DNA of 64,000 bases from Syntrophales bacterium. GTDB taxonomy: Bacteria; Desulfobacterota; Syntrophia; Syntrophales; UBA2210. Positions 51,626-59,828 of this stretch are shown piece after piece (positions within the stretch are counted from its first letter, which is position 1; each line of letters starts with the position of its first letter). Where the stretch lies: the NCBI GenBank assembly GCA_023228425.1, contig JALOBE010000011.1, forward strand, positions 21,177 through 85,176, written 5' to 3'. A program made the translations under genes and the position numbers. Under the pieces are notes generated by a model that had not been told where the DNA came from, ran no database searches, and was given only the letters and a program-made list of their open reading frames with translations.

Positions 51626-53005
51626 ATGAACCTCGAGAAACGTGTAAAGATACAACGGGAGTATTTCAGAAGCGGCATTACCCTGGATATATCCTTCAGG
51701 ACCAGACAGCTGAAAATCCTCGAGGAGGCCATACGGGCACGGGAAGACCGCATCATGGAGGCCCTTGAGAAGGACCTTGCAAAGCCCCGATTCGAATCAT
51801 ACAGTGCCGAAATCGGCATACTCTACCCGGAAATTCGCGAAGCGCTCAGAAAGACCGCGACATGGGCACGGCCCCGGCGGGTCGGCACCCCGATGCTCCA
51901 TTTTTTCGCCACCAGCGTCGTCTATCATCAACCCTATGGACTGGCGCTTATCATCAGTCCCTGGAATTATCCCTTTCAGCTGGCGATGGCGCCCCTGGTC
52001 GGTGCCATCGCGGCTGGTAACTGCGCCATTCTGAAGCCTTCGGAGCTTGCCCCGGAGACATCGAAGGAAATAGCCCTGCTCGCGGGGGACGCTTTTGATC
52101 CCTCCTTCATCACGGTCGTGGAGGGCGGCGTCCCGGAGACCCGGGCCCTTCTCGACGAAAAATTTGATTACATTTTCTTTACGGGGGGAACGGCCGTCGG
52201 CAGGATCATCATGGAAAGCGCGGCCCGTCAGCTCATACCGGTGACGCTGGAACTCGGCGGCAAGAGCCCGGCCGTCGTCTGCCGGGACGCGAAAATGGAC
52301 TGCGGGGCACGAAGGATTGCCTGGGGAAAATATTATAACGCGGGACAGACCTGCCTGGCGCCGGATTACGTGCTCGTTCACAGGGATGTGAAGGAGAAAC
52401 TGATTGATGGACTACGCCGGGCCATTGTCTCGTTTTATGGGAACGATCCCGAAGAAAGCCCTGACTACGGACGCATAATAAACCAGAGGCACTTCAGCCG
52501 GCTGACGGACCTGATGAAGTCAGGGAGGATCGTCCATGGGGGACGCGCCAATCAGACAACCCGGTACATCGCCCCGACTATCATCGACGGGGTGAGCTTG
52601 ACGGACCCGATCATGGAGGAAGAAATCTTCGGTCCCCTTCTGCCTCTTCTTCCCTACGGCGACCTGGACGAGGCCCTTGACATCGTGAACGCGCTGCCCC
52701 GCCCACTGGCTCTATATGTTTTTACCGAAAGCCGGACCGTTGAAAAACGCGTCCTTGCCGAAACATCTTCCGGCGGGGGGTGTGTCAACGATACGCTGTC
52801 CCATGTGGGAAGCACGACACTTCCTTTCGGGGGGATCGGCGACAGCGGCATGGGCAGCTATCACGGCAAGGCGGGTTTTGATACGTTCACCCACCGGCGA
52901 AGCGTGTTGAAGCGGTCAACTCTTTTTGATATTCCCCTGCGCTATCCTCCTTATGCCGAGAGGAAGCTCAGGCTGGTGCGGCGGCTGTTCAAGCCGGTCG
53001 GATAA
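51626..53005 (+). CDS. Class 3 aldehyde dehydrogenase
   Basis: This NAD(P)-dependent aldehyde dehydrogenase of the ALDH3 family has 459 residues. The general base is Glu209 in L-E-L-G-G and the nucleophile is Cys243 in G-Q-T-C-L, the same numbers as in mammalian ALDH3A1. I-I-S-P-W-N-Y-P-F near residue 110 is also typical. It probably oxidises fatty or aromatic aldehydes. The C-terminal end (L-R-Y-P-P-Y-A-E) fits membrane-associated bacterial ALDH3 proteins. It follows phaC and precedes a patatin gene in the same direction. Confidence 0.93.
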   Translation: MNLEKRVKIQREYFRSGITLDISFRTRQLKILEEAIRAREDRIMEALEKDLAKPRFESYSAEIGILYPEIREALRKTATWARPRRVGTPMLHFFATSVVYHQPYGLALIISPWNYPFQLAMAPLVGAIAAGNCAILKPSELAPETSKEIALLAGDAFDPSFITVVEGGVPETRALLDEKFDYIFFTGGTAVGRIIMESAARQLIPVTLELGGKSPAVVCRDAKMDCGARRIAWGKYYNAGQTCLAPDYVLVHRDVKEKLIDGLRRAIVSFYGNDPEESPDYGRIINQRHFSRLTDLMKSGRIVHGGRANQTTRYIAPTIIDGVSLTDPIMEEEIFGPLLPLLPYGDLDEALDIVNALPRPLALYVFTESRTVEKRVLAETSSGGGCVNDTLSHVGSTTLPFGGIGDSGMGSYHGKAGFDTFTHRRSVLKRSTLFDIPLRYPPYAERKLRLVRRLFKPVG

Positions 53006-53048
53006 TGTACATTGTGAAATCAATTCTTTGGAAAGGATGGGCGGCACG

Positions 53049-54167
53049 ATGAACGGCGAAAAAAAGGCCGGTGGTGAACGATCAGCGGTACGGAGGACGC
53101 CGGGGAGAAGAAAAGAGAGATCCGCCGCGACGCCCCGGAACGGATCTCACCCGGCATGCAGGAAAAAGGTGAGTCTTGCCCTTCAGGGAGGAGGTTCTCA
53201 CGGGGCCTTCACCTGGGGCGTCATAGACAGGATCCTGGAAGACGACCGTCTGGATATCGAGGCCTTTGTGGGAACCAGCGCCGGCGCCCTCAACGCCGCC
53301 GTCGCGGCCTACGGAATGGAAACGGGCGGCCCGGAGAAATCCCGGGAACTTTTGAAATTCTTTTGGGAATCCAACATTTCCATGGCGAAGAAAAGTGTCT
53401 TTCAGCCGACCTGGATTGACATGATGACGACCCGGGGGAACCTGGAGCATTCGCCGCTTTGGTTGTTTTTTGACATGCTCACCCGGGTGTATTCCCCTTA
53501 TCAGTGGAACCCGGCGAATATCAATCCCTTCAAGGATATCATTCTTGAGACGGTTGATTTTGAAAGGCTCAGGGAGGCGGAGAAGGTCAAGGTTTTCGTC
53601 TGCGCGACCAATGTTCTCAACGGGCGGCTCAGGGTATTTGAAACCCACGAAATATCTCCTGAAGCGGTGCTTGCGTCGGCCTGTCTGCCCTTTCTCTACC
53701 ACGCCGTGGAAGTGGACGGGGACTTTTACTGGGATGGGGGCTACATGGGAAACCCTCCCATTTTCCCGGTCATTTACGGAACCCAATGTGCCGATGTTCT
53801 CATCGTGCAGATCAATCCGATCAACATTCCGGAGGTTCCCACGACGGCTCCCGAAATACTTGATCGGATGAACACCCTGAGCTTCAATTCCAGTCTCATG
53901 AGGGAAATGAGGGCCATCGACTTTGTCTCGCGCCTGATCACCGAGGAAAACCTGGATACCGCCAGGTACAAGCGAACCTTCATTCACACTATCGATGCCG
54001 AAGAGGAGTTCTCGAAGCTTTCAGCGTCAAGCAAACTCAACCTGGACAGGGACTTCGTTCTCTATCTTTTTGAAACGGGACGCCGCATGGCGGAGGATTT
54101 TCTTGCCCGTCATTTTGACGCCATCGGCAGGGAGTCGTCGACGAACATCAGGGAAAAATTCTTTTAA
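53049..54167 (+). CDS. Patatin-like phospholipase
   Basis: This patatin-family acyl hydrolase has 372 residues with the oxyanion loop G-G-G-S-H-G-A-F, the nucleophile Ser77 in G-T-S-A-G-A and the catalytic Asp229 in W-D-G-G-Y. The first 40 residues are a basic, low-complexity leader. The frame extends back into the ALDH gene, but the ATG at 53049 behind aaaggatgg is preferred. It may act on membrane lipids or on PHA granules, as patatin-like proteins occur beside PHA genes, but that link is inference. Confidence 0.9.
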   Translation: MNGEKKAGGERSAVRRTPGRRKERSAATPRNGSHPACRKKVSLALQGGGSHGAFTWGVIDRILEDDRLDIEAFVGTSAGALNAAVAAYGMETGGPEKSRELLKFFWESNISMAKKSVFQPTWIDMMTTRGNLEHSPLWLFFDMLTRVYSPYQWNPANINPFKDIILETVDFERLREAEKVKVFVCATNVLNGRLRVFETHEISPEAVLASACLPFLYHAVEVDGDFYWDGGYMGNPPIFPVIYGTQCADVLIVQINPINIPEVPTTAPEILDRMNTLSFNSSLMREMRAIDFVSRLITEENLDTARYKRTFIHTIDAEEEFSKLSASSKLNLDRDFVLYLFETGRRMAEDFLARHFDAIGRESSTNIREKFF

Positions 54168-54184
54168 GGAAGAAAGGAAGAATA

Positions 54185-56113
54185 ATGTTTGAGCATCTCT
54201 TTACCCCGATACACATTGGAACTCTCGAAGTGCCCAATCGCATTGTCATGTTGCCTCTGACCACCGCCTACGGCGAGGATGACGGGACCCTGGGAGACCG
54301 TTTCATTGATTTTTACGCCGAGCGGGCACGGGGCGGGGCGGGCCTCATCATCGTTCCCTTCGCTCCTCTTGCCGATGGATCTCCCGTCGAGCCCGGTCTG
54401 TACGACGATCGCTTTCTCCCCGGCGTCCGGAGACTCACGGAATCAATCGCCGCCGGGGGCGCGCGATCGTCCTGTCAGCTTATCTCCTCCTACCATCTCA
54501 TTCTGCGGGATAATACGTCCGAAGCGGTGGGTCCTTCAGAGGTGTACAACCGGCTCCTGCGGGTTACTCCCCGGGCCCTCACCATCGATGAAATCCGTTT
54601 CATCGTGTCCGGGTACGGCGCGGCGGCCCTTCGCGCCCGCCGGGGAGGATTCGACGCGGTGGAAGTTTTGGCCGGCGGGGGATATCTCCTGAACCGGTTT
54701 CTCTCTCCCCTGGGAAATACCCGGGATGATGAATACGGCGGAAGTCTAGAAAACAGGACGCGCATTCTCCTGGAGATCATAGGCGGCATCAGAAGAGCCG
54801 TGGGGCGGGATTTCCCCGTCGGTGTCCGTCTGAACGTCCATGAGCAGATGGAGGGCGGCTACGGAATCGATGAGGGGATCACGATCGCCCGCATGCTGGA
54901 AGAGGCCGGCGTGAACATGCTCACCTTTTACACGGGCTGGCACGAGTCGCCCATCCCCACCGTCGCGCCGTCGCTTCCGGAGGGGGCCTTCGCGCACCTG
55001 GCCGGAGCCCTCCGGAATTCCGTCACCATTCCCGTCATTGCCGCGAACCGCATCAGCAATCTCACAACCGCCGAGAAAATCATCGCCGCCGGCCAGGCAG
55101 ACCTCGCCGGTATGGCCCGGGCTCTGCTGGCTGATCCCGAATTGCCCAACAAGGGGAAAAGCGGCCGTTCAGGGGAAATCAATCCCTGCATACTCTGTTC
55201 ACGGTGTCTCGGCGAGGTCCTGTCGGCATACCGGGCCTGGGGCCGGAAGTCACCTGTGTTCTGCACCGTAAACCCCCGGGCGGGCCGGGAGAGCTCAACG
55301 CTGATTGAACACGCGGGACGGGCGAAAAAGGTGTGCGTGATCGGTGGCGGTCCGGCGGGACTTACGGCGGCACGGACGGCTGCCGAACGGGGGCACAGCG
55401 TGACGCTTTTCGAGAAAGAGGAGGAAACGGGAGGATGGCTCCGCGTCGGATGCCTGCCGCCCCACAAGGAGCACATTCGTCTTCTTTCGGAAAGTCTTGC
55501 CCTGCGGGCGCGCCTGGCGGGGGTTGATATCCGCGTCGGAACGGAAGCGGACCGGAGGACCGTGGCGGCGCAACAGCCTGAGGCGTTGATCCTGGCGGCG
55601 GGTGCGCGGCCTGTTGTTCCTCCGATCCCCGGCATCGACGCTCCTCAGGTCGTGCCGGCCGAGGAGGTGCTGACGGGAAAGGAAATCCCCCGCGGAACCG
55701 TGATCGTCATAGGAGGCGGCCTCGTGGGATGCGAAACGGCGGAGCTCTTGCTCGCGCGCAAGGGGGACGTAACGGGAGTTACCGTGGTGGAGATGCTGGA
55801 CACCATGGCTCCCCAGGTCTCAGCGACCTACAGGCCCTTTTTCCTGGCCCGGCTGAAAGCGATGGGAGTTCGCATGGAAACAGGGACTACCGTGGAGGCG
55901 ATCACGGACCGGGGCGTCCGGGTGAAACGGCGGGGAGAGGTCGGAATGATCGAAGGCGACTGCGTTGTTCTTGCCGTGGGTCTCAAGGCCGACTCCACAC
56001 TGCCGGATTCATTCGGACACGCGGGGGAACTGTACGCCGTGGGCGATTGCGTCGATCCCCGCATGATCAGGGAGGCCGTCGAGGAGGGGTTCGACGCGGC
56101 CATGAGGATCTGA
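54185..56113 (+). CDS. OYE-family NADH:flavin oxidoreductase / FAD reductase
   Basis: This 642-residue multidomain enzyme resembles 2,4-dienoyl-CoA reductase. An N-terminal FMN barrel (to about residue 330) is followed by a 4Fe-4S site with Cys335, Cys338, Cys341 and Cys360. FAD- and NAD(P)-binding domains carry G-G-G-P-A-G-L near residue 385 and G-G-G-L-V-G near 510. It would reduce C=C bonds of enoyl compounds, fitting the neighbouring lipid genes. A gaaaggaag ribosome-binding site precedes the ATG. Confidence 0.92.
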   Translation: MFEHLFTPIHIGTLEVPNRIVMLPLTTAYGEDDGTLGDRFIDFYAERARGGAGLIIVPFAPLADGSPVEPGLYDDRFLPGVRRLTESIAAGGARSSCQLISSYHLILRDNTSEAVGPSEVYNRLLRVTPRALTIDEIRFIVSGYGAAALRARRGGFDAVEVLAGGGYLLNRFLSPLGNTRDDEYGGSLENRTRILLEIIGGIRRAVGRDFPVGVRLNVHEQMEGGYGIDEGITIARMLEEAGVNMLTFYTGWHESPIPTVAPSLPEGAFAHLAGALRNSVTIPVIAANRISNLTTAEKIIAAGQADLAGMARALLADPELPNKGKSGRSGEINPCILCSRCLGEVLSAYRAWGRKSPVFCTVNPRAGRESSTLIEHAGRAKKVCVIGGGPAGLTAARTAAERGHSVTLFEKEEETGGWLRVGCLPPHKEHIRLLSESLALRARLAGVDIRVGTEADRRTVAAQQPEALILAAGARPVVPPIPGIDAPQVVPAEEVLTGKEIPRGTVIVIGGGLVGCETAELLLARKGDVTGVTVVEMLDTMAPQVSATYRPFFLARLKAMGVRMETGTTVEAITDRGVRVKRRGEVGMIEGDCVVLAVGLKADSTLPDSFGHAGELYAVGDCVDPRMIREAVEEGFDAAMRI

Positions 56114-56196
56114 TGACGGGATCAGGCGACCGGAGGGCGTGACAGCCGCTCGTGGTCAACCAGTGACACGTCGTCTCGCGCGCAGGGTGACTTCGG

Positions 56197-56225
56197 AAAA
56201 ATACCGGAGACATGACCTCCGGTAT
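56197..56225 (-). terminator. Terminator of the small membrane protein gene
   Basis: A perfect 9-bp stem (ATACCGGAG at 56201-56209 with CTCCGGTAT at 56217-56225) has a 7-nt loop. On the minus strand it is followed by a run of T, so it fits the end of the minus-strand transcript. It may also end the reductase transcript from the other side. Confidence 0.6.
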
Positions 56226-56228
56226 CAG

Positions 56229-56281
56229 GACCGGATGCTCCGTCGCGCTCAATGGTTCCTGCGACTTTTTACAAAGCCGTC
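56229..56281. repeat. Partial palindromic interspersed element, copy B
   Basis: The right end (actttttacaaagccgtc) and a preceding ccggatgct...tcgcgctca stretch match elements A (21918-22072) and C (63877-64000). The left terminal arm and most of the core are missing. Confidence 0.55.
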
Positions 56282-56389
56282 AGGAATGAAACCCGGCCCC
56301 GGCGGGAGGAGTGGCGGTCCGGAAACAGCGGGTTTCTCGGACCGCCACGTTGGACGGGAAACGGGTAACTCCGGCGAGGGTGCTTAGCA

Positions 56390-56409
56390 CGAACCGCCCG
56401 GGCGGTTCG
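56390..56409. repeat. 20-bp perfect palindrome
   Basis: CGAACCGCCC followed by its exact complement GGGCGGTTCG lies 15 bp past the stop of the minus-strand membrane protein gene. It can fold as a hairpin in RNA without a T-run, or bind a dimeric protein. Confidence 0.6.
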
Positions 56410-56424
56410 ATTCATTTTGCCTTT

Positions 56425-56703
56425 TCAGCTCACGAGAGTCTTCAGGGCTTCCACGACGGGAGCCGTGAAGAGAGCTACCATGATTGTATAGAGAGCGAAG
56501 CTGCCCACGGCCTCTCTCAGGTACATGCGGGAATATTTGTGCTTCAGAGACGTGATCGTAAGGCCCCCCATTATGAGACAGCCAAGCTGGAAGTAAGGGA
56601 AAGCCCCCATTCCCGCCGTCGCCACGTGTCCGGCCCAGGCAAAAGAGGTGGTTACCAGGATTACGAATGCCGTCATGATCATCGTCTGTACCGTGCGTTT
56701 CAT
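56425..56703 (-). CDS. Small exported membrane protein
   Basis: This 92-residue protein has an N-terminal signal-like helix (ending A-W-A-G near residue 25) and two more hydrophobic helices (about 34-50 and 65-85). An excellent ribosome-binding site (aaggaggg) precedes the ATG, and TATAAT is present on the minus strand at 56747-56752, though no -35 box is evident. I do not recognise the family. It stands alone between convergent and divergent neighbours and is probably expressed on its own. Confidence 0.7.
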   Translation of the reverse strand: MKRTVQTMIMTAFVILVTTSFAWAGHVATAGMGAFPYFQLGCLIMGGLTITSLKHKYSRMYLREAVGSFALYTIMVALFTAPVVEALKTLVS

Positions 56704-56872
56704 TGTCCGACCCTCCTTGTATGCTTCCCTGATCGTTCTATCCTGTATTATAGAAATATTCGTGCCGGAATGGATGGAAATGATGCTGTCGCCTGTAAGT
56801 TATTGGAATGTAAGATGATAATAATTTATTGCAACGGGGTGTTACGGGGAAGATGACCCTGAAGGGGGTGAC

Positions 56873-56905
56873 ACGTTTAACGAAGTGTTACAATCCGTTA
56901 AACGT
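56873..56905. promoter_or_regulatory. Inverted repeat, possible operator
   Basis: ACGTTTAACG (56873-56882) and CGTTAAACGT (56896-56905) form a perfect 10-bp inverted repeat with a 13-bp spacer. It lies in the 290-bp AT-richer gap between the tamA-like gene end and the small membrane protein start. A bound regulator or a transcript end are both possible. Nothing else is recognisable in this gap. Confidence 0.4.
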
Positions 56906-56993
56906 ACTGTGAAATAATGATGAAGGATCCGCCTCGACTCCCCGTTGATGAAGGGGCTTCAGGGTATGGATGAGACGGTACGGGGGAGGGGGG

Positions 56994-59828
56994 TCAGAAA
57001 GTATAACCGATTGAGAAATGCCAGCGACCCGATCCTTCACCCTCGCGCCTGTTGAGCTTCGCGCCGTAAAGGATACCCACGGGGCCGATGGGGGTGATGT
57101 AGCGGATGCCCGCCCCGATGGAAGACCTGAATCCGTCGGTGCCGATGTTCTCGAAGGTACGCGATACGCTTCCCGTATCGAAAAAGGTTGTCAGTTCCCA
57201 GTTGCGGCCCAGGTCGATTCTCGCCTCAAGGCTTCCGGAAACCGATGCCCGTCCCCCCAGCGGGTTCCCGGCGTCATCGTACCGGAGCATGTTTTCTGAA
57301 AAGCCCCGTACAGTGGATGTCCCGCCCAGGAACAGCAGCTGGTCCGCCGGTATGACCGACGATGATCCGAAGGGCTGGAGAAACGCCGCGCGGGCCGACA
57401 GGGCGAAGGTGATCCGTGACAGAGGCGTCCGAAAGTAACGGGCATCCACGTCGTATTTCAGGAAATCGTCGAAGGAGTTCCTGACCCCTTTGGAAACATC
57501 GACGGAAACAATGCCGTAAAAACCGCTGCGGGGCCGTATAAAAAGGTCGCGCGTGTCGTAGATGAGGGCGGGACCCGCCACAAAGATGCTCCGTGTGCCG
57601 TAGTGTTCTTCCGATCCGGCAGGTATGCCGATCCCCCGGGCAAAAAGCTTCTTTTCCTCAAAGCGCACACCCAGTTGTCCGGACAGCGCCGGCGTCAGAT
57701 TCCTGGCGAGCTTAAGGGACGACCCGTAGGTGTCGGTGCCGAAGGACTGATTGAAGAGCTCCAGCCGCTCCTGGTAGAGACTGGCCGAGGCCGACAGAGA
57801 CGTGCCGAAGAAACGGGGGTCCAGGAGGTTTGCCTCGTTGCGGAAGCCCGTTTCGCTGATTTCGCTGCCGATCCAGGCGTTCCTGTTTGTACCGAAGAGA
57901 TTGCGGTCACCGGCCTTGGCGTCCGCGTAAAGTCCCCGCTGCGATTCATACCCGAAGCCCGCCTCGAGGTAGTGGGGTTTCTTTTCAGACACGTCCACCA
58001 GGAGGGTTACCTCGCCGGTCTTTTCCGCGAGCCCTATGGCACGGAAACGGGCTGATTCGAGGACTTCGAGATTTCGGATGTTCCGCTCTCCCCGGAGGTA
58101 CCCGGAGGGTGAGAAGGGGTCTCCCGTGCGCATTCCAATGGCGCGATTGAACACGCGTTCTTTTGTCCTGAAGTTTCCGGAATAATGGACGTTCCCAAGA
58201 GCGACGGCCGGACCTTCGACGGCCCGGTACTCAACAGCGGCCCGGGAACCGTCATCGCTGAAGGAAAGATGTTCCATGACCTGCGCGTGGGGACGACCCC
58301 TTTCGGAAATTCGGGCCGTCAGGACATGCCTGTCACGTTCAAGAAGTGTGTGCAGCAGGGGCATGCCTTCTCGTAATTCCGTAGCTTCCAGGGCTTCTTC
58401 CTCGGTAATCGACTGGAGTCCGGTGAAGGAAAGGCGCGAGACTGTCGTCCGCACTCCTTCCGTTATGGACAGGGTCACGTCGGCAATCCGCGCTTCCTGA
58501 TCTTCACGCCAGGTTATATCACAGGACGCTTCGGCATCGGGATAGCCGAGAGCCCTGTAGGCGGAGATAACGGTGAAAAGGGCGTTGTCACACTGATCGG
58601 CAAGCCAGGCCTTCCCCTGCCTGAATTCAGGAAGTCCGCCCCGCAGCCATTCCCTGACGGTTTTTTCGCCCATGGTGTCGGCTCCGTCCATGGTAAGGGT
58701 CCCCATGCGGTGGAGCCGCCCCTCGTCTATGACAAACCTGACGGAGCGTACCGGTGACCCATCTGTTTCCACGGTTTGCGACTCCATGTCGATACCGACG
58801 TCGGCATAACCGCGGGAGCGGTACCGGTTCATCATGTTCCGGACGGTTCTTCTGAGTGCGGCGTCATTGCGGTTTCCTTCTTTCAGGAAGACGAAATCTT
58901 CTTCCAGGTCCCGTCGCGGCAGGGCCCGGTTACCCGTGATGCTGACGTCGTAGCGGGGTCCTTCGATGATTGTCAGGGTAACAGAGATCGTCGAACGTTC
59001 AGGAAATCGCTGAATATCGGTGTCGATCACGCACTCGGCGAATCCCGCCGCCCGGTAGCGCTGCAGCATGGCACGAACGTCATCGGCAAGGGCTTGTTCC
59101 ATGAAGCGAGCCGCCGATCCCTGCAACAACCGGCTCCGGCCCGCGCCCGTCATGGTTCGGAGCCGCCCGTCACTGAAGAACCTGTTGCCCCGGATGATAT
59201 ATTCATCAAGACGATAGCGGGGCCCCCCGGCGACGGTGATTACGAGGGAGAGAAAGCCTTCCCGGGGATCTCCCGTCGTTTCGGCCGTGACTCGGGGGGT
59301 GATGTAGCCCTCCCGCAGATAAAAGGCGGCAATGAGGCTTTCCTGTTCCCGCAGTTTCGCGTCCGTGACGGGGGATCCGGGGCCGAGGGTCATGACGTTT
59401 CGAATGTCCTGTTCAAAGTAGGGGTAGATACCCCGCATCCTCACATCCCTGACCAGGGGCGCCGGTGCGAGCTCGAAGAGAAGATCAAGGGCCTCGCCGG
59501 TTTCTCTCGAGTCCACTGAAATATCGAGGAAACGCCCGCTCAGCCCGAGGACCGTGATCGACTGTTCCAGCGCTTCAGGGGAAAAAAGATCGCCCTCGCG
59601 CACAAAAATGAGATCCCGGGCCAGGAGTTCGAGATCCCGGGCGTTCACGAAGTCTCCGGTAACGTGAATTGTCACGCTCCCGACAGGGAGGACATCGCGG
59701 GAACGGCACACCGGTTCCGTCCCGTCGGACTGTTGCCCGAAGGCGGAACAGGCGGTCCAGAAAATGAGGAGTATGACGGCAAGACGTGAAAGGGCGCGGA
59801 CGGCGCTGTGGAGGTCCATGGTTTTCAA
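56994..59828 (-). CDS. tamA: Omp85-family outer membrane assembly protein (TamA/BamA-like)
   Basis: This 944-residue protein has a signal sequence (to about residue 31), several POTRA-like repeats (about residues 45-590) and a C-terminal 16-strand barrel. The barrel carries the loop-6 motif V-R-G-F near residue 835 and the ending G-Y-T-F with a C-terminal Phe. It inserts or assembles proteins in the outer membrane. Pairing with tamB (4-bp overlap) supports TamA, although it has more POTRA repeats than the three of E. coli TamA. The call as a TamA-like rather than BamA protein rests on context. Confidence 0.88.
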   Translation of the reverse strand: MKTMDLHSAVRALSRLAVILLIFWTACSAFGQQSDGTEPVCRSRDVLPVGSVTIHVTGDFVNARDLELLARDLIFVREGDLFSPEALEQSITVLGLSGRFLDISVDSRETGEALDLLFELAPAPLVRDVRMRGIYPYFEQDIRNVMTLGPGSPVTDAKLREQESLIAAFYLREGYITPRVTAETTGDPREGFLSLVITVAGGPRYRLDEYIIRGNRFFSDGRLRTMTGAGRSRLLQGSAARFMEQALADDVRAMLQRYRAAGFAECVIDTDIQRFPERSTISVTLTIIEGPRYDVSITGNRALPRRDLEEDFVFLKEGNRNDAALRRTVRNMMNRYRSRGYADVGIDMESQTVETDGSPVRSVRFVIDEGRLHRMGTLTMDGADTMGEKTVREWLRGGLPEFRQGKAWLADQCDNALFTVISAYRALGYPDAEASCDITWREDQEARIADVTLSITEGVRTTVSRLSFTGLQSITEEEALEATELREGMPLLHTLLERDRHVLTARISERGRPHAQVMEHLSFSDDGSRAAVEYRAVEGPAVALGNVHYSGNFRTKERVFNRAIGMRTGDPFSPSGYLRGERNIRNLEVLESARFRAIGLAEKTGEVTLLVDVSEKKPHYLEAGFGYESQRGLYADAKAGDRNLFGTNRNAWIGSEISETGFRNEANLLDPRFFGTSLSASASLYQERLELFNQSFGTDTYGSSLKLARNLTPALSGQLGVRFEEKKLFARGIGIPAGSEEHYGTRSIFVAGPALIYDTRDLFIRPRSGFYGIVSVDVSKGVRNSFDDFLKYDVDARYFRTPLSRITFALSARAAFLQPFGSSSVIPADQLLFLGGTSTVRGFSENMLRYDDAGNPLGGRASVSGSLEARIDLGRNWELTTFFDTGSVSRTFENIGTDGFRSSIGAGIRYITPIGPVGILYGAKLNRREGEGSGRWHFSIGYTF

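Larger units (their letters stand above)
56114..56424. other. Intergenic region between convergent genes
   Basis: No gene is supported. The region holds a minus-strand terminator hairpin, a partial palindromic repeat (copy B) and a 20-bp palindrome, each listed separately. Confidence 0.5.
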
